Positions 52,506 through 63,921 of a DNA stretch of 64,000 nt are shown piece after piece. The stretch's first letter is position 1. Each line of letters begins with the position of its first letter. Made by a program: the position numbers and the translations under genes. A model generated the notes under the pieces. The model saw nothing but the letters and a program-made list of their open reading frames with translations. It had not been told where the DNA came from and searched no databases. Source of the stretch: Chaenocephalus aceratus (taxonomy: Eukaryota > Chordata > Actinopteri > Perciformes > Channichthyidae); the NCBI GenBank assembly GCA_023974075.1, contig CM043793.1:8550788-8614787 (forward strand), read 5' to 3'.

Positions 52506-54200
52506 TTAAAGTGGACCTATTTAAAACATGTCTGCGAAGGTTTTTTTTCAAAATACCAGACAGATCATACATTTTAGCCATGCCTCATTTTGCTCTATTT
52601 GCTCTATTCCAGCCCTGTTTTTGCAAGGGCTGATTCTGTGACGTAGCTTTAATGCAAATGAGCTGCAGGAGAGGGGAGCGTGCTCTGATCAGCTGCTGGG
52701 CTCTCAGAAGAGGGGGAGGAAAAGAGAGGCTCCGTCCTCCGTGTATTATTCTTATTTGATTATATAGAGTCGTTATTCATTTGTTTTAAAGCTCAATAAA
52801 TAACAAAGAAGACCTTTGACCAGCACTTTACTAATTTTGTCCGGAAGATTTAAACTTTAACGGACATGTTGACCGGCGGAAAAAAAACTAACTGAAACTC
52901 TGCCGCACGGTCCCCTCATCCCTTGGAAGAGGCGGAGAGGTGGGTGTTTGTCATCTGCTGGTGGACTACCGGAGAGCAGCAGGAGCAAACGCTTGCCGCG
53001 GGGAGGGAGAAAAAGAGCCAGAGCGTCCACAGCGGAGAATAAACAGAAGGGCAACCATGGCAACAATGCGCGGGAAGTCTTCTTCGCTGCTTTTGTGGCA
53101 GACTACAGCGCCACTTACAGGCCTGGCATATGTACTAGGGATGGGAACGATTAATCGAATATTCAAAATTATTCAGGTATTCGAATATGAGTTCTTAATT
53201 TTTTTATATATATATTTTATTTTATTTATTTTTTGGGACGGATGCCTAAGTTGATTACATATTATCAAATTGAATAATTCAATGTATACGACAGTGCCAT
53301 AGCTACATGTGTTAGGTGACGTCTAAAGGTGTGTTTTGCTCAGCTCACCGGTCCCTCACAGCGGGCAGAGCTGCAGGTGCTGATCTCTCTCTCTCGCGTC
53401 CGGTTATACTTCACTCGCGTTTATGTCCAAATCCATCAGATCTAGCTAGTTCTAGCCAATGATATGGCTGCTGCCCCTCCCTACACGCAGATCACGCAGA
53501 CTCAAACCTCATCTTATGCCCAAATGCGGCGCAAATGCGCTCCGCAGCCGTTGCGAGGTTCCGGCGGTAACAGTTCATGAGCGTGCTCCCCCGCCCCCCT
53601 GTCAACACTCGTTCCAGCTGAGATGGTCTTCTCTACAGCTGGCCTGATTGTGAATTGCCTCCGCACATGAAAGCTGTAGGCCTATAGCCTAAAACTGTGA
53701 TCACCAGTTCAATAAATGTGACAAATTCGACTTGGTTTCTATAGTTATTTGAACATGTATTTATTTATTTCCAAAAGTTATTGGAAAAAAAAAAATTGAA
53801 AAAAATGTACCCCATTTTTTTTTTTAATAGGATATGTACATTTCGGATAACCGGTTAACCGTTTTTTGGGGGGTCGAATATTCGAATATACATTTGCTTT
53901 CAAATTCCCATCCCTATGTACTACAGCGTCTCCAGCGCTTTCGAGCGGAAATGGCCGTGGCACAACCCCCCATTCCCCTGATAGGTGGAGAGTTGCCCAT
54001 GTAGGCGGAGCACCCCTTTTCTGACGTCAGAACAATTAACGTCTGTATCAGCTCCGTTGCAGCCCCGTTTTTAGAGATTTGGGTATGGAGGAAAAGAGAG
54101 AGGATTGTGTTTTCTTGGTGAGTTCCCTGACACACCGGGGACACATATTCATGTATAAAAGACGTACAAAAGTGCATTTTGCATGATAGGTCCCCTTTAA
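52506..54200. mobile_element. TTAA-flanked TIR element with two insertions
   Basis: It runs from TTAA-AGTGGACCTAT at 52506 to ATAGGTCCCCT-TTAA at 54200; the 11-bp ends are inverted and differ at one position. The TTAA flanks suggest piggyBac-type movement. It contains a fragment of the CCGGT hAT family at about 52740-52900 and a complete hAT element at 53138-53915. No transposase frame; short open frames around 52940-53254 are not protein-like. Confidence 0.6.
53138..53915. mobile_element. nested hAT element with CGAATATTCGAATA ends
   Basis: It runs from GGGATGGGAA to TTCCCATCCCT, with ATGTACTA repeated on both sides (53130-53137 and 53916-53923). TTCGAATA motifs occur inside both ends. The interior at 53320-53465 is related, in opposite orientation, to the interior of the element at 57906-58786. 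Confidence 0.8.
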
Positions 54201-55337
54201 ATTAATAAACATAAACTCCATCTATTGTATTTTAAAGATATTCTTTTGCATTTTCTGTTCGTTTTTTGGCGGATGTTGATGAGAGAAAGAGTACGGTGGC
54301 TTAGACAGCCAAAGACACTTCCATTGTCAATACAAATAAAAGAAATGTGCTAAACCATATAATGAATGAAGAAACATCTCCACCAACTTGACGAAACAGG
54401 CACAGCGTTTAATAAAAGCACTGCATAAACTAAACATAAAAATAAAAGGGGGCATTATAAAGTGGGCCAGCTGCTTGCAGCGTTTTGTTTATGCAGCGCT
54501 TATAGTGAGCCCTGTAAAGTAAATAATAAAGTAAAGTAAAGCACATTTTTTCAAAAGGCTGAGCATGTGTTGTCAAGTTGGTGAAGATCTTTCTAGATTT
54601 GCGTGTGTTTTGGCACATTTGTGTTTTGATATTTACATGGTTTCTGAAAGTGCAGTGCGTTTCTCCTAATGGATGCATTTTGGGACTTTGAGGCGCGTTT
54701 GCACGGGTTGGCCACCATACATAGTGCATTCGCCATTGTGTTTTCTTTAAACCCATATCGTAAACTCCATCTATTGTTTTAGCAAGTGAAGTGTATGACT
54801 TCACAACAAAGGCCCCCAGCTATAATCAAAAGTGGTGTTCCATGATTTGCATCCAAACTAATAAGCCCCTTACAACACATCAAAGTATTTATACCAAACT
54901 GTGGTTATAAAGTAGCACACATTATGAAAACCAAAGACAAAGTGACAATTGAAGAAACTGCTTATCCGCTACTGTTTTAACCTAGATTTTAATAATTGAA
55001 ATATGTTCTGATCATCTAATAACCCAGAGTTAAATAAAAAATGGCAACTTTTATAATTTCGGTACATATATTTTGCATGTAAAAAGTGTCCTAACGTGGT
55101 GTACCAATCAATAAGAGACTCACAGTAGTCGGGAATTCATCAGTGAGAGCAGGATGACCTTTCGGTTACACAACGTTTTACTGACAGCGGAGTCACAGGT
55201 TCAATCCTTATCAATGTGTCCAAAGAGAAAACACTGACCTCAGTCCTAATAACATAGAACAATATATGCTGAGAATGGATATTAAAATAGTTTGACATTT
55301 GGAGATTTCTGCAATAATTGAATTCCTCTACGATTGG
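54201..55337. other. intergenic sequence
   Basis: Blocks at 54330-54730 resemble 44880-45090 in rearranged form, so this is probably old repeat. A GGTTCAATCC box B-like motif at 55197 may mark a SINE relic. No gene. Confidence 0.4.
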
Positions 55338-55692
55338 ATGGAGGGGGCTGCCGCATGGCTCTTAAGAATATGCCTTTTTCGTTCCCTTTCGTAAAATAGG
55401 AAAAATGTATTATTATTATTTATCTAGCACAACATAAATGGGGCCAATGGATTCCTTAGGGTTTTTTATTCATAGGAAGCAAACATGAATAAAACCTGTC
55501 TGCCTGCTTCGGATGGAGATTATGGTTCTTACGAATATGCCTCTGTTTTCTTATCGAGAGATAAGCCTACATTTAGCATTATTTAGCTTTTTTTCCTGAC
55601 AAGCTGGAACGACATAATTGGTGCCAATGGATTCCGTAGGTTTTATTTTCATATGAAGCAAACATTAATCAAACCTGTCTGCCTGCTCTTCT
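55338..55692. repeat. tandem duplication, about 170-bp period
   Basis: 55338-55508 and 55509-55692 share GGATGGAG, AAGAATATGCCT/ACGAATATGCCT, GCCAATGGATTCC and AAACCTGTCTGCCTGC in the same order. There are two diverged copies. Confidence 0.65.
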
Positions 55693-57502
55693 GAATGTCC
55701 CGTTACAATCCTTGGTGTCCCAGAAGACACCTGTCCTGACCAACAGTCCACAGGTCCACCGGCTCCAGCACAACATCGCGACTTCCCTCAGAACCCCACC
55801 AGAAATCTCAGGATCCAAATGATCCTGAATGAAAAACGAGTCTCCAGAGCTCCCACTCCCCTCATCACAGATTGGCCGAACCCCCCTCTGACGCTCTCCT
55901 CGTGCATATTTACTCAACCAGCTGTGTCAACAATGCGAGGAGCAACACTAGAAAAAATTAACTTTTGCTGGGAAAGAAAAATGGGTTTCCAGAAGCTCAG
56001 TCCATGTCTGTCAAAGGTGAAGTGAAACCTCTTAGTAATGGTGCCAAACAACACAATCCATGCAACCACAGGCATATAACCGTTATACAGAAAATGAAAG
56101 CCAGAGAAGGACTTGACAGGGACTTCCCTGTTTAACTGAAAGGGGAAATTCTGAGTTCTCAGAGATATCTTCCCAGGTAGATTCTACAAATGTTCTACGT
56201 AACCAGACAATATTTGTTTATAAATGTGAAGAGATTGTTCTGCGGGTTAAAAAAACACCAGAGAGATGCAATCAATCATTCACAAAACACTGCAACAGAT
56301 AAAACCCTCCCTTTCTAGCGATATTATATCTTGAATGCACTTATTGTAAGTTGCTTTGGATAAATGCGTCAGCCTTATGAAATGTAATCTTTGTAGTACA
56401 CATAAGAGTTTGATTGATAACTTTCAGACTGGCCTGAAATAACCTTGCCAATCAAAGTGTGTGTATTTGAAGGTAGGTTTGGCCAATAGCTCAATATGAT
56501 ACGCATTCATGAAACAAAATTACAGAGTATAAATCGATGATAGCAAGCATTTATTAACTGAAATGTCACAGAAAGTCTGATGTGAAATATTTGGAGGTAA
56601 TCACATTTCATTAGCCTGGTCAATGAGATAAAAAACTCCAACTGGCAATCTTCCATTCACAAGCCTTGTGACTTAGCACTTCATTTAAAATTGTTCCTTT
56701 TGCTGCAATAAAACAACAAAAAAATGTATTTCAAAATTAAAGATTCAAGAATTGTTTGGTCCCTCTGATAATAACAATCATGTAACATTTTCTTTCTGTA
56801 AGGCTCAAAGAAGACAAATGGAAATATATATATATTAAGACATAATTAAAAGAAATATAAAGAATTATTGATTCACACAGGAATATAGGCTCTTGTGTTT
56901 TTTCTTATAAGGAGCTATATCAAAGCGCTAAATACTCCAATATGTTAAGTGTTACCTGAATAAACGCAACCTAACATTAACATCTGCATTTTAGTTTTTC
57001 GTTTACAGACCTACATACACTGGGAGATAAACCCCTTGCGAGAGTTTCCCAGTAGCAGACAGAGACAAGAGGAAGCTTTTCATTCAGCCTCAGTGAAGGA
57101 GGTCTGAGCTGTCTCTAACAGAGCTGGATTTATCCCCTGACATTATTTCAGCCATTCAGGTACTTCTCCCAGGTCCTGGCATTTAAAAAATGCTTTCTCA
57201 CGTCAACTGCAGCCAACTGGGAGATCACTAAGAGGCGACCTGACAACCGTCGCCTGGGCAGCGTAAGAAATAAACCGGCCTCTCTCTGTTTGTTTAGAAA
57301 ATGGTACCGTCAGAATGGCTTCTTTTTATTTCTGTCTTGTGAGATATTTCTGTCAGCACCAGGGGTTTATTTATTATCTGATCTGCATAAATGAAAGGTC
57401 GCATCTATGTTTTCATTGGTTTGGATTTCTGTTTCTAATATCTGTCACAATGCAAAAGTAACTACAAAACTGCATTAAGAACATACAGCTATACGGTAAT
57501 TA
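55693..57502. other. intergenic sequence
   Basis: No gene recognised. The 82-codon minus-strand frame at 55917-55669 has no known domain. A moderately GC-rich, non-repetitive stretch at 57040-57290 could be a conserved element; sequence alone does not show this. Confidence 0.4.
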
Positions 57503-58856
57503 AAGGGGCCCTTTTATGAATTTGGTAGTTCTCCCTTTCCTGTAGTGTGTTATATAGGTTTTTGTGCATGTATGTGCATGGATCCCAAAATTCCCTCTAG
57601 TGGGAGTTTCTCTCCCACACCCTCCTCCTCCCCCTGCCTGAAATGCCTCCATTGGACTCCTTTGTTTACCTCAGTAACATAATGACATCACGATGTTACA
57701 TTTGATCTTCTATTGGCTAGCACTCCAACACATTGTACTTGATAGGCTAAGGGGTGGGACATCTCTTAGCGGTTGACCAATCACAACAGAGCCAGCCAGC
57801 TAACCAATCAGAGCAGACTGGAATCTGGTTACAGACAGAGGGTGAAAAGAGGTGCTGCAGCACAGGCAGTATGAGAACAAGAGCTTTATTGAGACATGTC
57901 ACAGTCCCGTTCCCGTTAGCCGGTAATTACTGGACTACGACCGGTAAAATATGCTGAAGACCGGCAAATCTAAATCTCTCCGGTCAAAGTGTCCGGTCAA
58001 AATAATTTCACCTTAGCGCAATACCACATCAGTTGCGCAACTTGCGCCACTTATGTGACAGACAAAAGAGTATGTGACAGACAAGAATAGTCAATTCTAA
58101 TGTCTAACATGTAATGTGGAGAAAGAGATGTCCTGTATGGGTTGATTGTGCGTTGATCTGTTGGTAATGCCTCAGGGTTCCGGTGGGCATGTAAACAAAT
58201 GCATAATGCTGCGCAATACTTTGCGGCCTCACCCGGTTACATAGCGACACTTATTGTTTAGGTGTCTTTTGATAAGCAGGTAGTCCTATCATTAGCTAGA
58301 ACTAGCTGGATCTGATCGATATGGACATAAACGCGAGTCTAATCTGACGGGAGAGAGAGATCAGCTGCTGCTGACGAGTCGACACGCAGCTCTGCATGAT
58401 CACCTGCAGCGGTGAGCGGAGCAACACACACTTCAGGTTAGAATATCACACGTAGCTATTTTAATTAGCTCTCAAACTACCTAAACTAGTTATATGTTTA
58501 GTTTTACTGTCGGGTCACTCATTACTGATCCGCGAGCTGCATGAGACTGACGGGCTGTCAGGAGAGGGAGAGAGCGCTCCAGTTATTCCCTTGTTATTGT
58601 AAATTACTGTTCACTTTTGAATAATGTCGTTACACTATTATTAGTTTGTTTAATATTGAATCATATCAATTTGTCTCAATAAATAACAAAGAAGACCTTT
58701 GACCGGCACTTTTCAAATTGTGTCCGGAAGATTTCAACTTTAACGGACATGTTGACCGGCGAAAAAATATTCTAACGGGAACTCTGGTCACAGTAGAGGC
58801 ACAAAATACAAATGTGAAATTACAAATGTGAAATTTGCATAAAAGGGCACTGTAAC
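57503..58856. mobile_element. TTAA-family element split by a hAT insertion
   Basis: The left part, 57503-57905, starts TTAAAGGGGCCCTTTTATG and carries the full family body. It resumes at 58787 with the GTCACAGTAGAGGCACAAAAT block and fades near 58856. Confidence 0.7.
57906..58786. mobile_element. CCGGT-rich hAT element with 8-bp target duplication
   Basis: It is 881 bp, CCCGTTCCCGTTAG to CTAACGGGAACTCTG, flanked by GTCACAGT on both sides (57898-57905, 58787-58794). Near its right end, TAACAAAGAAGACCTTTGAC and TTTAACGGACATGTTGACCGG also occur at 52800-52885. No transposase. Confidence 0.85.
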
Positions 58857-59134
58857 CTGTTAAGCCCTATGCCTGTTTTTCAGGTCTCAGGCTCAAAAAT
58901 GACATTCCCAGAACAAATGACTATATCTTCACTTCGAAAAGGGGTAAATGAATAATCTTTTTTCCAAGGAAATGATAAACCTGTGAGTTGGATGTAGAAA
59001 AGTCACAATCAATAAAGATTTTTTTTATTTTAAAGTAAATTCAGATTGAACATTTGTTTTAATGTCATTGAACACAACTTTTGATCAGAAAAACAACAAA
59101 CGTAAAAAAATTGCCGTTTTGGCTCAGTAAAGCT
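58857..59134. other. short spacer
   Basis: AT-rich; no feature seen. Confidence 0.5.
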
Positions 59135-59644
59135 CAGGGTTCATACACTTTTTCACCAATGATTTTCAATGACTTTTCCATGACTTCTCAATGACCTTTA
59201 CCTCATATTCCATGACCAAAAAAAAATTACCACTGAAAATGGTTTATTTTAACATGGAACATTAAGGTGACAAGGATCCGAGCCCCCCGCCCCACGGAAT
59301 ATCGGTTTAGGAATAACAGAGGATTTTAGCAGTCAGAACAACTAAAGCAGCAGTGTCAATAATAACAGAAACGCTAAAGAGTCACATCTAATAGAAATAT
59401 ATAAAAGCATTTATTTTAATTGTGTAGCAGTCAGTTTTCCATTTTGGCAGCACTGTGGAGCATTTTGAAAATGTATTTTCATGCCTCTGTTCAAGGCGTA
59501 GTCTTTCTATCTTTATAGCCAGTGGTGTAAAGTAACTAAGTTCATAAACTCCACAAGTACTATACTTGGGTACAATTTTGAGATACTTGTACTTTATTAA
59601 GTATTTCAATGTTTTGCTACTTTGTTCTTCTTCTCCTCTACAAT

Positions 59645-59755
59645 TCAGAGGTAAATGGTGTACTTCTACCCCACTACAGTTCAGAGGTAAATGGTGTACT
59701 TCTACCCCACTACAGTTCAGACGTAAATGGTGTACTTTTCCTCCACTACATGCAT
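59645..59755. repeat. 36-bp unit in three copies
   Basis: Units contain AGGTAAATGGTGTACTTCTA followed by CCCCACTACAGTTC, three times in tandem, inside the element at 59520. Confidence 0.85.
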
Positions 59756-60089
59756 TTAATCCCTTTAGTTACTTTACAGATGTGGATGAATGATGTGAAA
59801 TCTAATCAAGTGTTAAATCAGACTTTAGTTCCACCTGGAGTAAATTCACAAGCTACCCTGCAGTCTACAAAGTACTTCAGACTAGCTGCACCTTTACCAG
59901 CTTTGAGAACACTTTCATGATCAATCATTATAAAACATATCATAGATATTATTCTGAAATAGACCAATCTGCACAATGACTACTTTTACTGTCGCGACTT
60001 TAACTATATTTTGATGAGAATACTTTTCTACTTTTACTTGAGGAGCATTTTGAATACAGGACTTTTACTGTAACCGAGTATTCCTACAC

Positions 60090-60597
60090 TCTGGTACTTC
60101 TACTTTTACTCAGGTACAAGATCTGAGTACTTCTACTTTTACTCAAGAACAAGATCCGAGTACTTCTACTTTTACTCAAGTACAAGATCCGAGTCCTTCT
60201 ACTTTTATTCAAGAACAAGATCTGAGTACTTCTACTTTTACTCAAGTACAAGATCAGAGTATTTCTACTTTTTCTCAAGTACAAGATCTGAGTACTTCTA
60301 CTTTTACTCAAGTACAAGATCTGAGTACTTCTACTTTTACTCAAGAACAAGATCTGAGTACTTCTACTTTTACTCAAGTACAAGATCTGAGTACTTCTAC
60401 TTTTACTCAAGTACAATATCTGAGTACTTCTACTTTTACTCAAAAACAAGACCTGAGTACTTCTACTTTTATTAAGTACAAGATCTGAGTACTTCTACTA
60501 AAGTACAAGATCTGAGTACTTCTACTTTTATTAAGTACAAGATCTGAGTACTTCTACTAAAGTACAAGATCAGAGTACTTCTACTTTTACTCTAGCA
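60090..60597. repeat. 33-bp minisatellite
   Basis: About 15 units share GAGTACTTCTACTTTTACTC and AAGTACAAGATCT, with shortened units near 60480-60560. Because 33 is divisible by three, the minus strand stays open for 121 codons with an 11-residue period; this is a by-product, not a gene. Confidence 0.9.
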
Positions 60598-61450
60598 CCA
60601 TATCTATACTTATACCACCTCTGTTTATAGCCTATGAAAAAAACTATTAGAAAACGAAGGCTAAAGCTAACGTTAGCAGATAGTGACAATGTATGCTAGC
60701 TAGCTAGCTAGCTCAGCGATTCCTTAAATAATATTGCGACAGAAAAACTTTTCAGTTCACATCACGCTCTGACGCTCTGCTCCGAACACCTGAACGGCCT
60801 GTTTTAACAGCTGTGCAATCTGTGCCACAGTGACTCCGCACAGTTAACGAACGCACCGTAGATAATGTAGCTGACCCTCATCCCGGAGCAGCAGAGTTCA
60901 GCCGGCCCGACAGGCAGGAAGACTCGAGCACACAGCTTCATATATTAAAAAATAACACCATGCGCGTCATGATGGCACATAACAGCTCGCGACCGCAGAT
61001 TATTTCGGCGATTAGATAAAATGTAAATTTGACGCAACTTTAGTTACATTTCCATGACTTTTCCAAAACTTTGGGAAGAATATTGTTTTCCATAACTTTT
61101 CCAGGGCCTGGAATTTGCATTTTGAATTTCCATGACTTTTCCAGGTTTTCAATGACCGTACGAACCCTGAAAGCTACACTGTGTGTTATCTGGGTTTGCC
61201 TGAGCTGCCGCGAGTTTTGGTCACACAGTGATGATACGTATGCCGCTAGAATCTGTGGAATCTCAGCTTTCTATATATATCTTGTTTGTGCAGATCCGAT
61301 AAGTAATTAAGTATTTCTACCGTGAGTTCTGTGCTAAGTGCGTTAGCCTTTTTTCACTCAGGGCTCATTTAGACGATTCTTGTGAGAATTGTGTTTTGTT
61401 TCGGTAAAAATGGTTCGTCAGTTCGCTGAGTTTCTTCCCTTTAGGTGGGT

Positions 61451-61516
61451 ATGACACATTCATAGTTTGTTAAATGTTAAGAAGCCCTCAGACGCTGTTT
61501 CTTGCAGATGTTGCGT
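61451..61516 (+). repeat. 66-bp segment duplicated at 4554-4620
   Basis: It is near-identical to 4554-4620. It covers the intron end and first bases of the second exon-like block described at 61410-62149. Confidence 0.85.
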
Positions 61517-61708
61517 GTTTGCCCTCGCCCGCGGGTCTGTGGGGCTCAACAGGTAAGCAATTCAACTTGCTGGCTTGGCCATAAAAGCGAACAATATGCA
61601 AAACTTGTTTTTAGAGCTAATGGAGCCACTACACAGATCTGTTCACTTGTACCACCTTCACAGAAATATTTTAAAACTTGTAACATGGTTAGTCCAAAAT
61701 ATGACGTA

Positions 61709-61859
61709 TACCGTTTGTTCAAACGGTATATGATTGATGATATGTGTATGAATGTCCACTATGTTTGTATATTATGTACATGTATGCGGAACTGCTGGAC
61801 GGAGCCCAGAACAAATTTCCTTACGGGGACAATAAAGTATATCGTATCGTATCGTATCG
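61709..61859 (+). mobile_element. 5'-truncated LINE 3' end with target duplication
   Basis: It is 151 bp, ending TTTCCTTACGGGGACAATAAAG and then (TATCG)n repeats. TATGACGTA flanks it at 61700-61708 and 61860-61868, as expected for target-primed insertion. Confidence 0.75.
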
Positions 61860-62149
61860 TATGACGTAAAATTTATAATATTTTCAATGATCTCCAGGCA
61901 ACGTCTGGACCGGAAAATGAAGGAGGCATTTCAAAACACATCGGAGATCTCGGAGGTTCCAATAGGGATAAATGGCTTTCGGTTGTCTGTTGTATAAATT
62001 CACAGTGCTATGTTGAAAGACGTAATATGTTTTTCTTTGCTTGTCCTCAGTGTGTCCTCACCTTTCCACGTCACCTCCACATCCACCAGTACAAGTATTC
62101 CCAAATCCCTCATCACTTCGACTGTGAGCCATTGTTCAACTACAAATGA

Positions 62150-63640
62150 TCTATTGTGCTATGCAAGCCGTAGCTTTCCAGCCTTGTGTCTAGTTATCCT
62201 GCCTGCCTTGTTTTCTGACCCCTACTTAACCTTTCTGTACTCCAGCCTCCCTGTTGGAGCCCCTTGGACTCGTTTGACTGCCCGCCTTGTTTGAACCAAC
62301 GACTCAAATCAGCATCAGATCATTTGTGAAGCGTTTAGAGACAAAGCAAAGAGTGAACAACAGTACAACAACTGCCTGAGGAAGAAACCAATCTGCGCAC
62401 TGTTTTTCAATAATAAACACTTGAGTGTAATTATGCAACAAATACAAATATTTAGTCAGATTGAATTGTTTATCATACATTTCTAGAATAAAATAAGCCA
62501 CTTGCTTGTTGAAAACAGTCTCCATAATGACACTTTGATAAAATGCTTCCTCGAAGAATCTACAAGACGGCAGACATCGATTCACTTCCTTTAAAGCCGA
62601 CTGACAGTTTGACAGCTCGACCACTTGGCAGCCGAGAACAGTTGGCTGCGGTTTTTTAACCATTAATGTCTGTCAACAACGCTCAGATCTCTGCACCTTC
62701 TTGTTTTTTGTCCGGCATCATAAACAACTGCCGTTCCTGGAAAAGATCAAGGCTTTAAACTTAAAGTCTCTAAAAACAGACGCACAAATTAAAGGGGCGA
62801 ATGATGGAGTGAATTTTATTTTGTATTTCAACACCAACTTACTTAAGGCTGAGTAATATTGTGAATGCATCAGCACATAAGCAATATTATGAGAGGAAAT
62901 GTCAGAACAAAACCAACAATAACTACACATATGTTTAGGGAATGGTTATGGTTTTGGATAAGTGACCAGAGGAGCCCATGTTTGCCTTTTCCCAGGATAA
63001 GTTTCGCAATGAGTCATACAGTATGTTAGGTATTTAAACGGAAGCAGGAGGACATTTTATGTATGTTATTTATGTGGTTACGGCTGATTATGGGGCCAAA
63101 TTAGCAAAGAAAAAAAGAAAATAATTGGCAAAATGTTGAAAAAGGGCAGTGAAACCATTAGTCAACGTTGGACAGCCGGTTTGAGAGAATTACGCAATTC
63201 GAAATGTTTCAAAACCAAACCTGAATGAGATGTGTCTTCCTCATAGACTGGTAAGCACAATATGTACTAGTACTATTCCTAATTTGCATTACGCGCGATA
63301 TTTGGTAAAGTTAAAATATGGGAAAATATTTGAATTATATATTGTGGAGCCGCAGAGAAGTCCTGGACTACAAACCATTCAACACGATAAATAAAAAATC
63401 CTTGTTTGGTACAGATCCTGTAATCTTTTCATTGATAACGTGTATAATGTCTCAAAAATGGTCCATCCCTTTATCGTAAATCATATCGCAATTGCAATAT
63501 CAGTAAAAATAATCACAATTGGTTATTTTTTCCAAATGGTGCATTGACATTAGCTGATGCTTATGGAAACACTTTTAATATTATATTAATATTGAAGGGA
63601 TTGATGATTTTTGTACCATTATTCTCATAAAAAAATATAT
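62150..63640. other. intergenic sequence
   Basis: The 119-codon minus-strand frame at 62663-62304 has no recognisable domain. The part near 63460-63620 is AT-rich and may be an old hAT interior. No gene called. Confidence 0.4.
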
Positions 63641-63647
63641 TGAATGA

Positions 63648-63889
63648 CTAACCCCTAGATTCCACCGGGTCCGTCTGGGGTGCGTTACGGCTGCGCAGCG
63701 GCGTCCGCAAGGATCGCGGCCACTCTAGTCAATGGGTGCTATTCCACCAGACGCGCCGCGTTACGGCTCAGAAGCGTCTCAGAAGCGTCTCGCCGCTGGG
63801 CTCCGCTTGAAATAGGATTGAAGTCTATTTTTCGACGCGACGCAGCCGTAAGGTAATGTCGGGCAGGCAGGAAGTGGAACGTTCAGAGC

Positions 63890-63921
<32 letters not shown>

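Larger units (their letters stand above)
59520..60623. mobile_element. nested CAGTGGTG hAT element, 1104 bp
   Basis: It runs from CAGTGGTGTAAAGTAACT to ATACCACCTCTG, with perfect target duplications TTTATAGC at 59512-59519 and 60624-60631. Most of its right half is a minisatellite. Confidence 0.88.
59135..61169. mobile_element. hAT-type element (CAGGGTTC ends) with nested insertion
   Basis: The ends are CAGGGTTCATAC and GTACGAACCCTG, with the TTTCCATGACTTTTCCA subterminal motifs repeated inside both ends. AAAGCT is repeated directly outside (59129-59134, 61170-61175). It is 2035 bp, 1104 of which is a nested element. No transposase frame remains. Confidence 0.8.
61410..62149 (+). other. possible small multi-exon gene or gene fragment
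   Basis: Exon-like blocks with good splice signals: 61410-61444 (ATG in AAAAATGG, donor TTAG|GTGGGT), 61508-61552 (acceptor TTTCTTGCAG, donor CAACAG|GTAAGC), and 61898 onward (acceptor TCTCCAG), reading QRLDRKMKEAFQNTSEISE to a TAA near 61995. The phases (2, 2) agree. A fourth block, 62051-62149, acceptor GTCCTCAG, reads CVLTFPRHLHIHQYKYSQI to TGA, but I see no canonical donor joining it. I recognise no family. The second intron holds a LINE insertion. It could be chance or a decayed multicopy gene. Confidence 0.28.

Noticed and set aside
52940..53254. Overlapping frames of 60-104 codons on both strands
   Set aside because: They lie inside a non-autonomous transposon and its nested insertion.
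55669..55917. 82-codon minus-strand frame as an alternative first exon of ralgds
   Set aside because: There is no family similarity, and its end falls inside a tandem-duplicated repeat.
60084..60449. 121-codon minus-strand frame with an 11-residue repeat
   Set aside because: It is the translation of the 33-bp minisatellite; divisibility by three keeps it open.
60090..60597. Regular 33-bp repeats as a possible CRISPR array
   Set aside because: Units are contiguous without unique spacers, lie in a transposon, and the genome is a vertebrate.
62304..62663. 119-codon minus-strand frame
   Set aside because: No recognised domain, no convincing splice context, AT-rich; could not be supported as a gene.
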